Part shown: piece after piece, positions 12,291 to 24,017 of the stretch | How positions within the stretch are numbered: position 1 is the first letter of the stretch | How the letters are laid out: each line of letters starts with the position of its first letter | NCBI GenBank assembly: GCA_037043015.1 | Contig: CM073322.1 | Location: 24,580,364 to 24,644,363 of the forward strand | Direction of reading: 5' to 3' | Source of the DNA: Bryum argenteum | Taxonomy: Eukaryota > Streptophyta > Bryopsida > Bryales > Bryaceae | DNA: 64,000 bases | Notes under the pieces: model-generated | Database searches by the model: none | What the model saw: the letters and a program-made list of their open reading frames with translations, nothing else | Told to the model about the DNA's origin: nothing | Made by a program: the position numbers and the translations under genes

Positions 12291-13043
12291 ATTCCAAATG
12301 TTGATTTTCAACATTTGGCACGTTTCGGAGTTAAGGGTCATACAAAAAAGTCACCGTTTCAAGAACTTTTATAGTTGTGCACTAGTAGTACAATGTACTC
12401 ATCTTCATAAATAATACTTATCAAGAGAAAATTTGAGGTCTTGAGTCTTTTCCTTCAACAACTCTAAACTAAAATGTGACTTGAAAAATCACAAGTTGAC
12501 AATATTTTTTTCACATTATTCCCATGCAAATTTGGATCCTCTTATGTTGGTTTTAGGAAATATCATATCTAACCATTCCTCATCACAGAGGAATGATCTC
12601 TTTACACATGATCACCAAATCCACAGAATGCGATGATTCTCAAATGCATGTGTTCTCAAATGACTCCACTATGAACATTTATGTTCAGAGTATTCAAGGT
12701 AGATTTGAGAGAACCAATTGGACAATTATAATGGGACGAATGAAGGACTTGGTACTTGACTTTCTCATCATCATGCACTTATGATAATAAAATAAATAAA
12801 TAAATATATTAATGACCTATGGAGCAAGTAAAGTGCAGATTCCATTTCCATCACCATCATTTTGGGTTCAGTTGGATATGATACATGACTCATAAGCTGC
12901 TATTGAGTTACTTTTTAAGTACTAATGATAAATTTTCTCCACCCTTTTCTAGTACAACTCCAGTCAAATTCAATGTTTTAGGTTTGAAACCAAAAGTTTT
13001 GACAGTAAGTATACATTTCTCTTTATGAGATTTTAACCTTTAA

Positions 13044-14087
13044 CCCCTAAAAGCCCAAGGGGGTAGGAAGCTTGAACTTCACCCTAGAAAGAGCAAGACA
13101 ATCAACATTTTTTAAGGATTTTTGAAATTAGATCTGAACAAATCCAACCGTAGGATCTTGTAGGATAGTAGTATGGAAACCTTCACAAAAAAATTCAGAA
13201 TTCTTGCCCGCACGGATTGGGAGATATATGCATTAAATGAAAAATATGCAAGTTTTGATTTTTCGGGCAGCAGACTTTGAGCAATTATTACGACTTCATA
13301 CAATGTTGAAAACGCAGCCTCTCTTGGAAATACATTGTCATGTGTAGTTCTATACCATTTTCAAAAAAAAGTAGAATTTTAGGATGTATACATATTTTAT
13401 AATGTGGCTTGCAATGGGCTGAGGTACACAAAATCTTGAAACATTGCAAAATTTCTCAAAAACTTTACACACCTTGGGGCACAAAGTGGAAAATAAAGGG
13501 TGCCGGATGGGCCCTTCACTACAGATTCAAGAAAAGAAGAATAATTGTTATAAAACACATTCAATAATAATAAAAATAGCAAGTAGCATGTGAGGTGGCA
13601 TGTGAGTTGTCGCATATGGCATCCACCCAAATCCTGTCTCACATAAGCAAGTCTCCTCCCCTTTACCCATAAAAGCAATCCCCCTTCCCTCTTATCCATT
13701 GCCCTTTTTAACATTTTGTAAGCATGTGAACAAAGGAGAGTGAGGGGAGGAATCATGGGTGACCCTCAAACCCTTTCTCGCCCCTCTCACAAATTTCAAG
13801 ATTTCCATTTTCAAGTCATTGCCCAATCAATGGCCAAACTCACACTTGATTGGCTCTAGATGCTGCCCACAAGCTGCCCAAGTCCAAATCTTTGCCCTGT
13901 TTGTGTTTGAAGCTTAGTAGAAAAAATTCTATGAATTCAAATGAGGTTTTGTAAATTGGATGTAGTTCTCAACTCACCAAACTCCTAGTAAAAAAAAAAA
14001 TACTTAGCAAAAAGTTACTTTTTTTACCCACTGGAGCCCCTCAAAAATTGGCATCGACCAGAATATGGTCGATTGGGCCTTTAGGGG
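13044..14087. mobile_element. TTAA-flanked MITE, 1,044 bp
   Basis: The ends are CCCCTAAAAGCCCAAG (left) and CCCCTAAAGGCCCAAT (right, reverse complement). TTAA lies immediately outside both (13040-13043 and 14088-14091). The interior is AT-rich and I see no transposase. Same end class as the elements at 25.8, 26.0, 27.9 and 53.7 kb. Confidence 0.7.
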
Positions 14088-14091
14088 TTAA

Positions 14092-15070
14092 CTGGGCTGG
14101 ATAAGGATATTTTGGATGGAAGTCAACAACTCTGAAGAGTCATAGCTTCTTTATTTGGAGTTTAATTTGGATGAAATCACTTGGGTTGGGTCGCAATTTT
14201 AGTCTAGTTTGTTTGGTAAAAATTGGAGATCCACACAATGAAGTATGGATTAGTGACGTGCATTTTAGTGAAGACTACCCTTTTTTTAAGGGGGTTTCAA
14301 ACATGGGTATGTTTTACCACTGCAACCAATTATGTGAGATACAATATAGTTTTTCATGATCTTTAGTTTTTTATATTTTTTCTAACTTTTTGCATAAATA
14401 TGATCTTATGATAGAAACTCAACAACTTAGTAGTTGGAAGACTTTGTTTTGAATATTTAGGTTTGGGATTTACAAGGTTTTTTCTAATCTGAAAATAGTG
14501 AAAAATACATGTTTTTTGAAAAAAATAAAATCTCACTATTCCATTATTGGATTTTAATTTAGTTTGTTGGGTTGAATATCAATTTGGATTTAGTTTTTGT
14601 AGTAGAAAGCTTGATTCCATCCAAGATGTGAGGAAGTTATAGCATTTATTTTTGTGCAAGAGGCCTAGTTTTGGAGGTTTTCTCCTTCCTCAGTCTTAAG
14701 GTTGTTTTTACCATTGTAAGGCCACTATTTGCGCCAAGAAATTTTTATCATGGTTTTCTTTTGTTCAAGGGTGTTCTTGAGATGAAGACGAACATTTTTG
14801 TAGTTGAAGATTTTTTGCAATAAGTAAATTGGTAGCTTTTTCACTTCAAAGTGAAAATGTTGAGATTTTGTGATGTCTTCCAAGTATTAATATGCTACAA
14901 TCTTGCAATCTATGAGGCCTCATAACTCAAAATTTGACCCACATAATGTACCATATATCTTTCACAAAATCGTATGGTTGAGATTTGAATATCTCACCTT
15001 TGTATCCACTTTATGATACTTAATGTGTTGTTTTTGCTACATATGAGTCAAACTATTTAGGATTTGAAAT
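14092..15070 (+). repeat. Dispersed non-coding repeat, copy 2
   Basis: It is collinear with the TTAA-flanked element at 27931-28537. Shared blocks include CTCTGAAGAGTCATAGCTTC-like and CACTTGGGTTGGGT sequences, a GTTCAAGGGTGTTCTTGAG-like block, TTTTCACTTCAAAGTGAAAA (a short palindrome), and GAGTCAAACTATTTAGG at the end. The right terminus is degraded: GGATTTG stands where GGGGTTAA would be expected. It abuts the element at 13044-14087. Confidence 0.7.
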
Positions 15071-15617
15071 CCAACTTGTCTAAAATCCAACCTTTAACTC
15101 TTAATAACATTTGCAAACAATTTTGAAATCACCCATTCATTAATGGATAAGAATCCTCTCTCACTTCTTACGACAAATAATACGAAAATCTATTATCTGA
15201 AGGAGGTACTTTGTTTTGTGCATGTGTGAGTGAGTGACTTAATGATCTCGGGGATCACTGGTCAAACTGGGGTGCACAAGGTGTTGTTGGAAGTCAATTT
15301 TTACATTAGGGTGGATACAACAATCATGTTGCAAAATCAAGGTCGACGGAATCCAAGATATTGAATTTCAAAGTGATTGACTTCACTAATTTTGAAAATT
15401 ATATGTATGAGCGTGGCAATCGGGTGTCGGCAAACTAATTCAACATTAAGAAAAGAGAGACACACAAGAAAGAGGAGGCATTTTAGAAGAGAACATGACT
15501 GATGAGAGGGAGGGAGAGGAAGGGTGTGATATTACAGAGCGGGGGGGGGGGGATGGAGGGGGTGATCGGGCGGCCGCGAGGAGGGTAGGGTGGGCTATCG
15601 AAGGGCACGGGAGAAGA

Positions 15618-15654
15618 AACGTGGCACACAATTGCAATCCGAAAGAAGATAATG
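15618..15654 (+). promoter_or_regulatory. Possible light-responsive elements upstream of RbcS
   Basis: AACGTGGCA (15618-15626) matches the RbcS G-box CACGTGGCA except at its 5' base. GATAATG (15648-15654) is one base off the I-box GATAAG. They lie about 180-220 bp before the RbcS start codon, a plausible promoter position. The call rests on short motif matches only. Confidence 0.35.
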
Positions 15655-15836
15655 CAATCAGAAAGCACATGTGGACACGATGAATCGAGTATTGAGCACC
15701 TCTCATGCAATCGCATCCTTGCGATTTGGGGTCCCAGCGATCCTCACTACATAAGCCTATCGCATGCTCCTCCCTCCTCAAGCCAATCTCTTTTGCATCT
15801 CTCGTATTCTTCTGTTGCAATCGTTGCCTGCTAGCA

Positions 15837-16508
15837 ATGGCTTCCGTTGTTGCTGCCTCCGCTGTGGTGGCCCCCGCTGCCTTCGCCTCAGCCTCGGCTG
15901 TGTCGACCGTCTCGGAGTCCTCCTCCGTGAAGGCCTTCTCTGGCCTCAAGAGCAACACCTTGTTCTCCAGCAAGGCCCAGACCTTGAGCTCCGTCCAGAA
16001 CGGCAGCCGCGTCAACTGCATGCAGGTGTGGAACCCCATCGGCCAGCCCAAGTTCGAGACCTTCTCGTACTTGCCCCCTCTGACCGATGACCAGATCGCC
16101 AAGCAGGTGGACTACATGATCCAGCTGAACCTCATCCCTTGCCTCGAGTTCGACGTGGTGAGTGCTCTACCCTACTAGTCCTACCCACATTGTGCATTGA
16201 TTGCCAGGAATTTCGCTGCATTGTTGCTGGTAAACCCCGATGATCTTTGTTGATGAAATTGAGTGCTGGTTTTGCAGAACCAGGAGGGAGGTGTGTCCCG
16301 CGCGAACAACAGGAGCCCCGGGTACTATGATGGCCGCTACTGGACCATGTGGAAGTTGCCCATGTTCGGGTGCACCGACTCCGCTCAGGTGTTGAGGGAG
16401 ATCGCGGAGTGCAAGAAGGAGTACCCCAACTGCTACGTGCGCGTGTTGGGCTTCGACAACGTCAGGCAGGTGCAGATCTGCGGTTTCTTGGTGGCCCGCC
16501 CCAACTAA
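15837..16508 (+). CDS. RbcS: Ribulose-1,5-bisphosphate carboxylase/oxygenase small subunit
   Basis: This is the small subunit of RuBisCO, assembled with eight large subunits in the chloroplast stroma for CO2 fixation. The model is join(15837..16157, 16278..16508), 183 aa, with one 120-bp GT-AG intron in phase 0. The N-terminal ~60 residues are rich in Ala, Ser and Val and form a transit peptide containing the FSGLKS-type motif. The mature protein begins MQVWNP and contains [21 protein letters not shown], then after the intron [20 protein letters not shown] and [19 protein letters not shown], all hallmark RbcS segments. The intron follows CLEFDV. Strong G/C third-position bias contrasts with the AT-rich surroundings, as expected for a very highly expressed gene. 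The start is the first ATG of the transit peptide; a longer upstream frame lacks homology. Confidence 0.97.
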
Positions 16509-16647
16509 ATTGAATGTCCGTGATTAGTCGATATTTCTGCAGAAACAGTTGAAGAGCGTGTATTTGCAGACTGTAGTTTTGCTGTGTCTCGTAGAGTGGA
16601 GATTCTTCTCGGGTATCTCGGTTCAGGATTCTGGTGGTTCCGTTTTC

Positions 16648-16653
16648 AATAAA
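16648..16653 (+). terminator. Polyadenylation signal AATAAA of RbcS
   Basis: An exact AATAAA lies 140 bp downstream of the RbcS stop codon, at a typical plant 3' UTR distance. Confidence 0.5.
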
Positions 16654-17638
16654 AATGGCTTCCCCGTTTATTCCACACCTGCCCCCGTTTCTGAATGCTA
16701 CATTGGTTCTGTGCAATGCCTCCTTACCTCATTGGTGCATTGGCCTAGCATCTCCTGACAGTTCTGTAGTTTGCAATGTAGCCTTCTGCATGTTTCGGTT
16801 GAATGGCTCTAGTTCCTTCGTTCCCTTCTCCTCTGTTTTGTGCGCGTATAGCCGATGACCAATATTACTGGCATGCTCATCTGGGCATATGCTTGTCATA
16901 TTATAGAAATCAGATTAAATCACGAGTGTGAGACCCAATATGTTGCTATTACGACCTGAACAGAAGCTTGGAAGACGTTTCCTCTGAGTCGCATTATACC
17001 TGACCATCGAAAAAGGAACGGTGGATGGATGCTGTCAATCAAACGACGTCGACTTTACTCAATTCTGGAGGGAGTAGTCGAAGGTGATTATCTTTAGCCG
17101 CATGATTAATTTCGATGGAGGGTTAAGTACATCCATTTGGCGGTGAAGATATGTGCTGTTGGTGTGGTATTCTGTGAAACGTGGATGACATGTGAAGTAG
17201 TCGGCGTGCATTTTTGGAAAAAAGTGATTGTCATTGCGTTATCCTCTCATGTGGGCTACTGCAGGAAAGCACGTTCGATGTAGAGTTGCATGTATTTCAG
17301 TTGCTTTTTGTAGATTCTCCGTTCATCCATGATTGTGGATATCATATGATTGAAGGCCTATCTGTGATACAGGTTGCACACGTCTTTCAATACATTATCA
17401 TTGCGAACTTTTAGAGGATTTTAAATCGGCGAAGAATGTATAAAATGGATACTGTATGCAGAAAGTCAATGAAGAAAATGGATACAGATATAAACTAAGC
17501 AAATTTTTATCATATCCATGGTTACTTAAAAAAGAGTCAATAAAGTCTATCGTTTAAAAAAAAAAGCTGATTAATTCTCTTCTTTAAAAAAAACCAAGGA
17601 TCTTGTAGGGTCCCAAAACATCAAATCCTTTCATTTTA

Positions 17639-18016
17639 GAGCATCTACACCAGTTGCGTGCCTGCAAGCATGCAACTGGGGTATTTTGAGGGCCGATTGG
17701 AGTGGCCTGGTCTGGTTGGGCGGGCGCTGTCCACACCAACCGCAACTGCGACGCATCTCACTTTTACTATTATACTTTTATTATCTCACTTTCACTATTA
17801 CTTCCCACCAAAGCTTTCGGCTATAGTAGATTTGGATGGGCTACAGTTGCATAAGGAGGCACGGAAGAGCCCACCTCAAATTCCGTGCCTTCTCATATAC
17901 ATGGAGGCCCTTATCGTTGAGGCCGCGCCAAATGGTCCTTGGTGGGAAGCCATTGGCATGAACAGTTGCCCGCTTCTCTTTTCTCAGTGCGTGTGGCCTC
18001 ATTGGTGGAAATGCTC
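17639..18016. mobile_element. Tourist-like MITE with TTA target duplication
   Basis: The left end is GAGCATCTACACCAGTTGCG and the right end, reverse complemented, is GAGCATTTCCACCAATGAGG. TTA flanks both sides (17636-17638 and 18017-18019). A 3-bp TTA duplication and short imperfect inverted repeats fit PIF/Harbinger-derived (Tourist) MITEs. A 144-codon open frame across it shows no domain and is probably incidental. Confidence 0.65.
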
Positions 18017-18019
18017 TTA

Positions 18020-19466
18020 CAAATTTGAAAACTTGGCATTTGATGGAACATCATGCACTTGGATTTTCCTCATGCACCTTGGCCTATCTTGAGCTCAAGA
18101 TATGATTTTCATGCAATGTCGATGTTCACATTCTCTCTTTAATGTACTTTGCAACATAGAGTTACTTGGTGTTTTCTGAATTCTTGGAATTATTGAAGGT
18201 CAACAAGATCAAACACCATGTACATAAAATTGGGGAAACTTACATTCTGACATCTCATCCTAATTTAGAAGTATAGCTTTACTTTAGAAGGGATGGGGTT
18301 GGAAAGGGAAAATAGGGACCAAGCCCCTTTCACAGTCAAAGAAAAGGTAGTGACAAAACTTGAATGAGCAAGAATCTCATCCCCACCAATTTCCTTAAAT
18401 TACACTACAAGCTTGCAACAACTACCATCATCTTGCTTGATTGCAAACACTCCACTTTGTTAAAACATGCTTTGAACTCATAGCAACAATAATCTCATTT
18501 TACCCACCTCATCGTGTCAATTGTACATCGGAAAGCAATCCTTAAAAGTAGAAAACAAGTTTTCCCCTTTTCTACCCCAAACCCAATCCAAGCCAATACA
18601 CCCATGTCCATCAGTTTTGAACCCCTCTAGTTGCTTGCCTTACTTGTATTGTTGACCCCTCTAGTTGCTTGCCTTAATTGTATTGTTGACCCCTCTATTT
18701 GCTTGCCTTAATTGTATTGTTGACCTCCGCTATTGATTAGAAGGATACTTGGCCACTCTTTATACAAGGATCAAACCTTATGATAATTCTTTACACAACA
18801 ATGGCTACAACATCCCCTTCCAATTCTCCTCACAACTCAATGTCAATAACAAAAGATCGAATTATTGATCATGTGATGAGATGATAAGGTGCAACAAAAT
18901 GATAAGGCAAACCAAGATGTAACATCTTAAAATGAACAATCTAGAGTACTCACTTAAGCCACTAGGAGGCCAATTTGTAACAAGTACATGAAGTTTTTTG
19001 GAACAACTTTAGTAAGTTCATCTAGGCAAAGTTCTACCCAAACCAATATGAGACTACACTTTCAATAAATGATAACACCATTTTTATGACGAATCACACA
19101 ATAACACCAAATTAATCACAAATCACACAAAAACACCAAATTAACCTAATCAAATAATTCATGGTGTAGCCAACAATTCTTTGCCAATTCTTTGCATGAG
19201 CAATTTTTTTAGAACGAAAGAAAGTCCGAGTATACATGCTAACATATAGTCAACAACAACAAGGAACTAGCATCAATTGAAATGAGTATGAGGCGTTTGC
19301 TCTATCACATTAACTTTCTAAGTTAAGAAAACAAGAGAAAACTGAACATGATTAGATACTCTCATCTTCAACCCCGAAGGAGTAGTCTCAGAGAATGAAA
19401 TGAACACATGAATCAGTGCAAGAAAGTATTTCATGCACGCTGCCTGGAATAAAGCAAACCACAATC
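18020..19466. other. Intergenic DNA with a short minisatellite, no gene
   Basis: No recognisable gene. Apart from the 34-bp tandem repeat at 18.62-18.73 kb, the sequence is AT-rich and unremarkable up to the end of the PPAT gene. Confidence 0.5.
18621..18725. repeat. 34-bp tandem repeat, three units
   Basis: The unit ACCCCTCTAGTTGCTTGCCT plus TTAATTGTATTGTTG recurs at 18621, 18655 and 18689 with one or two substitutions per unit. Confidence 0.9.
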
Positions 19467-20880
19467 TCACGGATCTGCTTTAGTCCGCTTTGCTTCCAAT
19501 TCTCGTAACTGAGTGGAACTTACTTTCTCCGCATTTCCTTCCTCGTAAACCAGGTCAACCACCTCCACCTGAGCCCACCGAACCCAGAGTCAGGCATCCT
19601 GCTCACAAACCAGCAATGCTACGAGTCAATTGAAAGGGATGATGAAATACCTGCAGTTGCGAGAGGCCCCTTTCAGCTCTTTTCTTGTTGACAGCTTCTC
19701 CTCCTTTCAGGGTCTCCTTGCTGTAGCCACCACCGAGATGTGAATGTTTAAGAAGGAAATGGATTTCGCAATAAAATGGGGTGGCAGATCGTGCTTACCT
19801 TACGACTATGGCTTCCAAATCTGGATCAACGATCGAGGGACCATAGGGATCTTCGATTGGCTCTGTTAGCACTTGCAGTTCAGGCTTTACAGACTGCCCT
19901 GCACCGAAGCCCACATCGCTCTTAGAAAGTAGACCATTTACAGGGCACTCGTACAAATTTTACTCATTACAATTATTCTAATGTCAGAGCATCGACAATC
20001 AGCATTTCAGCATTTGAAGAAGCCTGTCGTTAGAGTGGTAGATGACTCACTAGGCTTGTTCACTACTAACGTGATAGGGTGCCATTCTAGAGTACCATTT
20101 CAGAAATACTTCATTGATTCATAACAAGAGTCCAAACATGATTCCATTTGAAAAATTCCACTTGGTCTAAACTTTGCTCAAAAATTGCTTACACGGTTAA
20201 CTTCACGATAGATTTCTATGCTGAAATGTGAGCCATTATTGTGGATTACGTGAAATACACATATATGGTAAAGAGAGTATTGGCTTGGTACCTTAACAAA
20301 GACCTCCACCGCATGCCTGCGGACGTCCAGTGGTTCAATCAAATGTGCATACTGTACGGGATGTACACATGAGCGAGATATTAGACCACATTCGCCCACT
20401 GCTTTCTCCTATTCCTAATTCCGAGAAAAGAGCTACCGACACGATCGTGGATATCAGAACGAAGAATTTCCGACTCAACTCGACCCTGATTCATTGAACC
20501 CCAATACTGAAATGCTACAACTGATTCATATATAAGGGAAGCTTCAATCGGGTTGTTCTCTACCAAAAGCATCAGACACTCGTGAGAATGCCGCAAACGA
20601 GATTGTGAGGATTAGAATCTAACCTCTTTTTTGGTCAGCATGGGACCGGCGCTGACACCCACCACCACTCTATCCCGAGCTAGCTCGGCTGCTGCCTACA
20701 AAGCATCAACACAAGAATGAAAGTTCGGCTCACGAAGCAGAAGACAGGAACTAGGGTTTCAAGGAATTGCACCTTTAAAAGAACATGATGACCCGAATGC
20801 AGACGGTCAAAGGTGCCCCCGAGCACCACAACAGAATACTTGTTTGGTTGAATCGTATTCATCATCGCCGTCGCCAGCAT
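19467..20880 (-). CDS. COAD: Phosphopantetheine adenylyltransferase (CoaD-type)
   Basis: It transfers AMP from ATP to 4'-phosphopantetheine, the penultimate step of coenzyme A synthesis. Minus-strand exons from a conservative start are 20880..20773, 20695..20624, 20351..20292, 19893..19799, 19720..19651 and 19568..19467. They give 168 aa, close to the ~176 aa of plant COAD. The nucleotidyltransferase signature [16 protein letters not shown] starts at about residue 20. It is followed by [60 protein letters not shown] and the C-terminal [12 protein letters not shown] (family motif ISSSTLR). All junctions are GT-AG and in phase. The start is uncertain. The first exon stays open to an acceptor after 20904, and a further exon 21719..21477 splices in phase 0, adding about 89 Arg/Ser-rich residues that could be an organelle-targeting extension. 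The gene is head to head with the dehydrogenase gene at 22017. Confidence 0.9.
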
Positions 20881-21476
20881 GTGCAGCTCCCGATGATCTT
20901 GAGCCTGGAAAAGATGAGCCGTTAGACCAGTGTTCAAACCTTGCTCATTGATGATCAGACACCGATTTGCTTCCGAAAGAAGAAATGCATTCGAGTCACA
21001 AGACTTCAGTACCAAAAAAAGTCAGTGTCCACTCCACCAGATTTTGGTACACAGATAACAAAACACTAAGCTAGAAGATCCAAGCACAAGAACGCACTAG
21101 GTTCGTCTTCTCATGTGCATCACGGAAGAACTGTTGTACTTCAGAGCTGCGCGTAAAACTTTGACGTCAAAAGCTTCAGCAATCCGGTGCTATACTTTCA
21201 AATTTAGGTCAAAATATGACTTGAACACTTTGTTCATTTTTGATTTGAACACAAAGCACAACGAAGAACTAACCCTCAACCCGAAATGCAGATCGATCCT
21301 CCGCAAGACGAGTATATTTACAGTCTCACCATCTCAATAAGAATTCCTGCGACACACGTCTAAGTCTAAAACGCGGACAGGAGCTCGGTTAGGTCATACC
21401 CTAGTTTCATGGCCATTATAAGAGTTCCAAAATTGATAAGCTACAAACTAACTTGCATGGAGGAGAGGACGCACAC

Positions 21477-21719
21477 CTGAATGAAAACTCTGGTTGCGAA
21501 GCAATCGTCGAACACGCCAACGCTCCCACAGTGATCGAAGGAGCAAGGCCGCTTCGCAGTTCTCAGTAATAAATCGGACACTCGTAGGAGTGAAGCAACA
21601 ATTGTCGATGCCCCTGAATTTAATACGGTCCCAAAGTGATAAATCAGAGCGCCTGTCCTCCTCGTTTCCGATAGAGAGCAATCGAAGTTGGAACGACGTG
21701 CTTTTCGTCGAAAGTTCAT
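21477..21719 (-). other. Candidate 5' exon of the PPAT gene
   Basis: This is an 81-codon open stretch starting with an ATG (MNFRRKARRSNF...) and ending FIQ before a GTGTGC donor. It is in phase with the acceptor at 20905-20907 of the PPAT gene. It is basic and Ser/Arg-rich with few acidic residues at its start, as in targeting peptides. It could equally be 5' UTR or the start of an unrelated transcript. Confidence 0.4.
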
Positions 21720-22016
21720 CCAACTACACAGGCTCTGTTCATCGACGGTCCAGAAACTGGCGCTCCCTCGTGGCGCTGACAAGGACTCACGCCCTTGAAC
21801 CCATCTTCCGAAATTCGACTTGTCGATCAGCGCAATCGGGCGTTTCCCGAATTAGAATTAAGGTAGTTACAACCTCTTAGTTTGATTGCAGAGTCCCTAG
21901 ATTCGTTGTTGAATTCGGAGATGGAAGCTGATGAATGATCAGTTGGGGAGTATTAGCCCGAGAGTGCTAGTGATTTTTGGGACGGCCATTGAATCTGGTT
22001 GATTGTTAGTCGTAAG

Positions 22017-24017
22017 ATGGCGAGTAGTTCGATTCGGGTGGTGGGCGTGGTGGGCGCGGGGCAGATGGGGTCGGGCATTGCGCAAGTGGCGGCCGCGGCG
22101 AAGATGCAGGTGATCATGGCGGATGTGGACGACGCCGCGCTGAGTCGCGGCATGAAAGCCATTTCGTCCTCCCTGTCGCGCTTCGTGAACAAGCAATTGC
22201 TCTCCCAGGTCTTCGCTCCTCTTCCCCTCTCTCTTTCAGACAGGATCGTGTTCCATAATGCTCGCTGCTATGGCGTAGCATACTCCTCCAAATCCCAAAT
22301 CGCAGAAATTAAACATGGGATCGATATAGTTACCGAGTATGTTCACTTCAATCTTCGATGTCAGACTGTCGGAATAAGGACCTCGTCCATTTTAGCGGTT
22401 CTGGTAGTTGATACGGAGGCTTATTGTTTGACAAATCGTTTTACGTCTTTGACTATCCATGCCATGAGATTTCGGTGATCAAGCAAACCTCAGCCCCTTT
22501 ACTTCCACAACGAATTGGCCATGAAAGAGCTATGTTTCTTCGGCAAGTTGAATTTGAGTGTGATCCTCTGAGTCCAGAGTGCTTTTAGTTGCCTTATTTG
22601 AGGTTCGTGTGCTGATGCAGGAGGAAGCAGATGCAACGTTGTCAAGACTTCGAACCACGACGTCATTACAGGAGATGCACGACGCCGATGTGGTGATAGA
22701 AGCCGTGGCGGAGAACGAGGGCTTGAAGACGCGTATCTTTGGAGAGCTCGACAAGTTACTCAAGCCGTCCGCGATTTTGGCTTCTAACACCAGCTCCATC
22801 TCCATAACCCGTCTCGCGGCTTCCACACAGCGTCCCAAGCAGGTAACTGAACTTTCTTTCTCTCAGCCATGAGACCCACTCCTGCACTCACGGATTATCC
22901 TAATTCTGCTCTAGTGTTTGATGTTGGCTTGCCGTCATGACATAGAGCCTAAGACTTTTGCATCATGTGACAAGAATGCTTAGGAACTTTCACAGCCATA
23001 CCATTGGGCTCCGACATGAGTGACATCGCAAAGAGCCATTAGCTAATGCTTGGCTGCAGGTGATAGGGATGCATTTCATGAATCCACCTCCGTTGATGAA
23101 GCTAGTGGAGATTGTGCGTGGAATTGCAACGGAAGATGAAGTGTTCGATACCATCAAAGACCTGGCTGAGAGGTACTGTTCAATCAAGTGATTGTCTTGT
23201 AAGTCCAGTAAGTTGCATGCCTCAGTTCCGGAGCGGCATTGCCCCAGCACAGTACAACCTTTTCAACTTTTACGTTTCTCCGTTATTTCTGAAAATCGTA
23301 AAAACTGGAGCCCTTCTTAGCCCTAGTATCACATTGGAAATTAGTATGAAGAAGTTCAAGAGCTGTAAGTGGGTTTTAGACCACTCGCCTGAGTCAGTTT
23401 GAAAATTCACCCAAAAAGAGACCTGTATCCATCGCATCTCTCCTTCCACCATACCTTCCACCTATGTTTATATGTAAGTTTGAATCTGGAATTCAGCTCC
23501 AAAGAGTGCAATCCTAATGTCGATTTGACGTGCAGTGTCACAAAGCTGCAGTATCTATTGTAATTACGTGACATCGATGAGAGGATGGTGTTGATGTAAG
23601 AGGGCGTCACATTTGACAACTTGTCTGGAAAATCAGGCCGATTTTGAGAACGCTCATTGATTGATCTTCTGCAGGTGTGGGAAGATTGTGAGCTGCTCGA
23701 AGGACTATCCTGGATTCATCGTCAACCGGGTGTTGATGCCCATGATAAATGAGGCGTTCTATTGCTTGTTGGAGGGGGTCGGCACCCCGGCGGACATCGA
23801 CACAGGCATGAAGCTTGGCACCAACCAGCCCATGGGACCACTGGCGCTGGCCGACCTCATCGGGCTGGATACCTGCCTCGCCATCATGCGCACCATCCAC
23901 TCCGGGCTCGGCGATTCCAAGTATCGCCCCTGCCCCCTTCTGGTTCAGTATGTGGATGCTGGCTGGCTCGGACGCAAGAGCGGCCGCGGCGTTTACCACT
24001 ACTCCTCCAGTTTGTGA
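22017..24017 (+). CDS. 3-hydroxybutyryl-CoA dehydrogenase / 3-hydroxyacyl-CoA dehydrogenase family
   Basis: This is a predicted NAD(P)-dependent oxidoreductase interconverting 3-hydroxyacyl-CoA and 3-ketoacyl-CoA. The model is join(22017..22208, 22621..22842, 23060..23172, 23675..24017), 289 aa, the usual single-domain length, with all junctions GT-AG and in phase. Visible motifs: the Rossmann dinucleotide site [13 protein letters not shown] (residues 11-23), [11 protein letters not shown], and [10 protein letters not shown]. The catalytic His-Glu pair lies within [17 protein letters not shown]. The family signature [19 protein letters not shown] and the terminal [11 protein letters not shown] follow. 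The protein ends Ser-Ser-Leu, which fits a minor PTS1 peroxisomal signal ([SAC][KRS][LM]); this is inference. The first intron is 412 bp. It is divergent from PPAT, with about 0.3 to 1.1 kb between starts. Confidence 0.93.

Noticed and set aside
15446-16102. 218-codon minus-strand frame opposite RbcS
   Set aside because: Shadow of the GC-rich RbcS first exon and promoter. The plus strand encodes a clear RbcS protein.
17658-18092. 144-codon plus-strand frame
   Set aside because: Largely inside a Tourist-like MITE with TTA flanks and has no recognisable domain.
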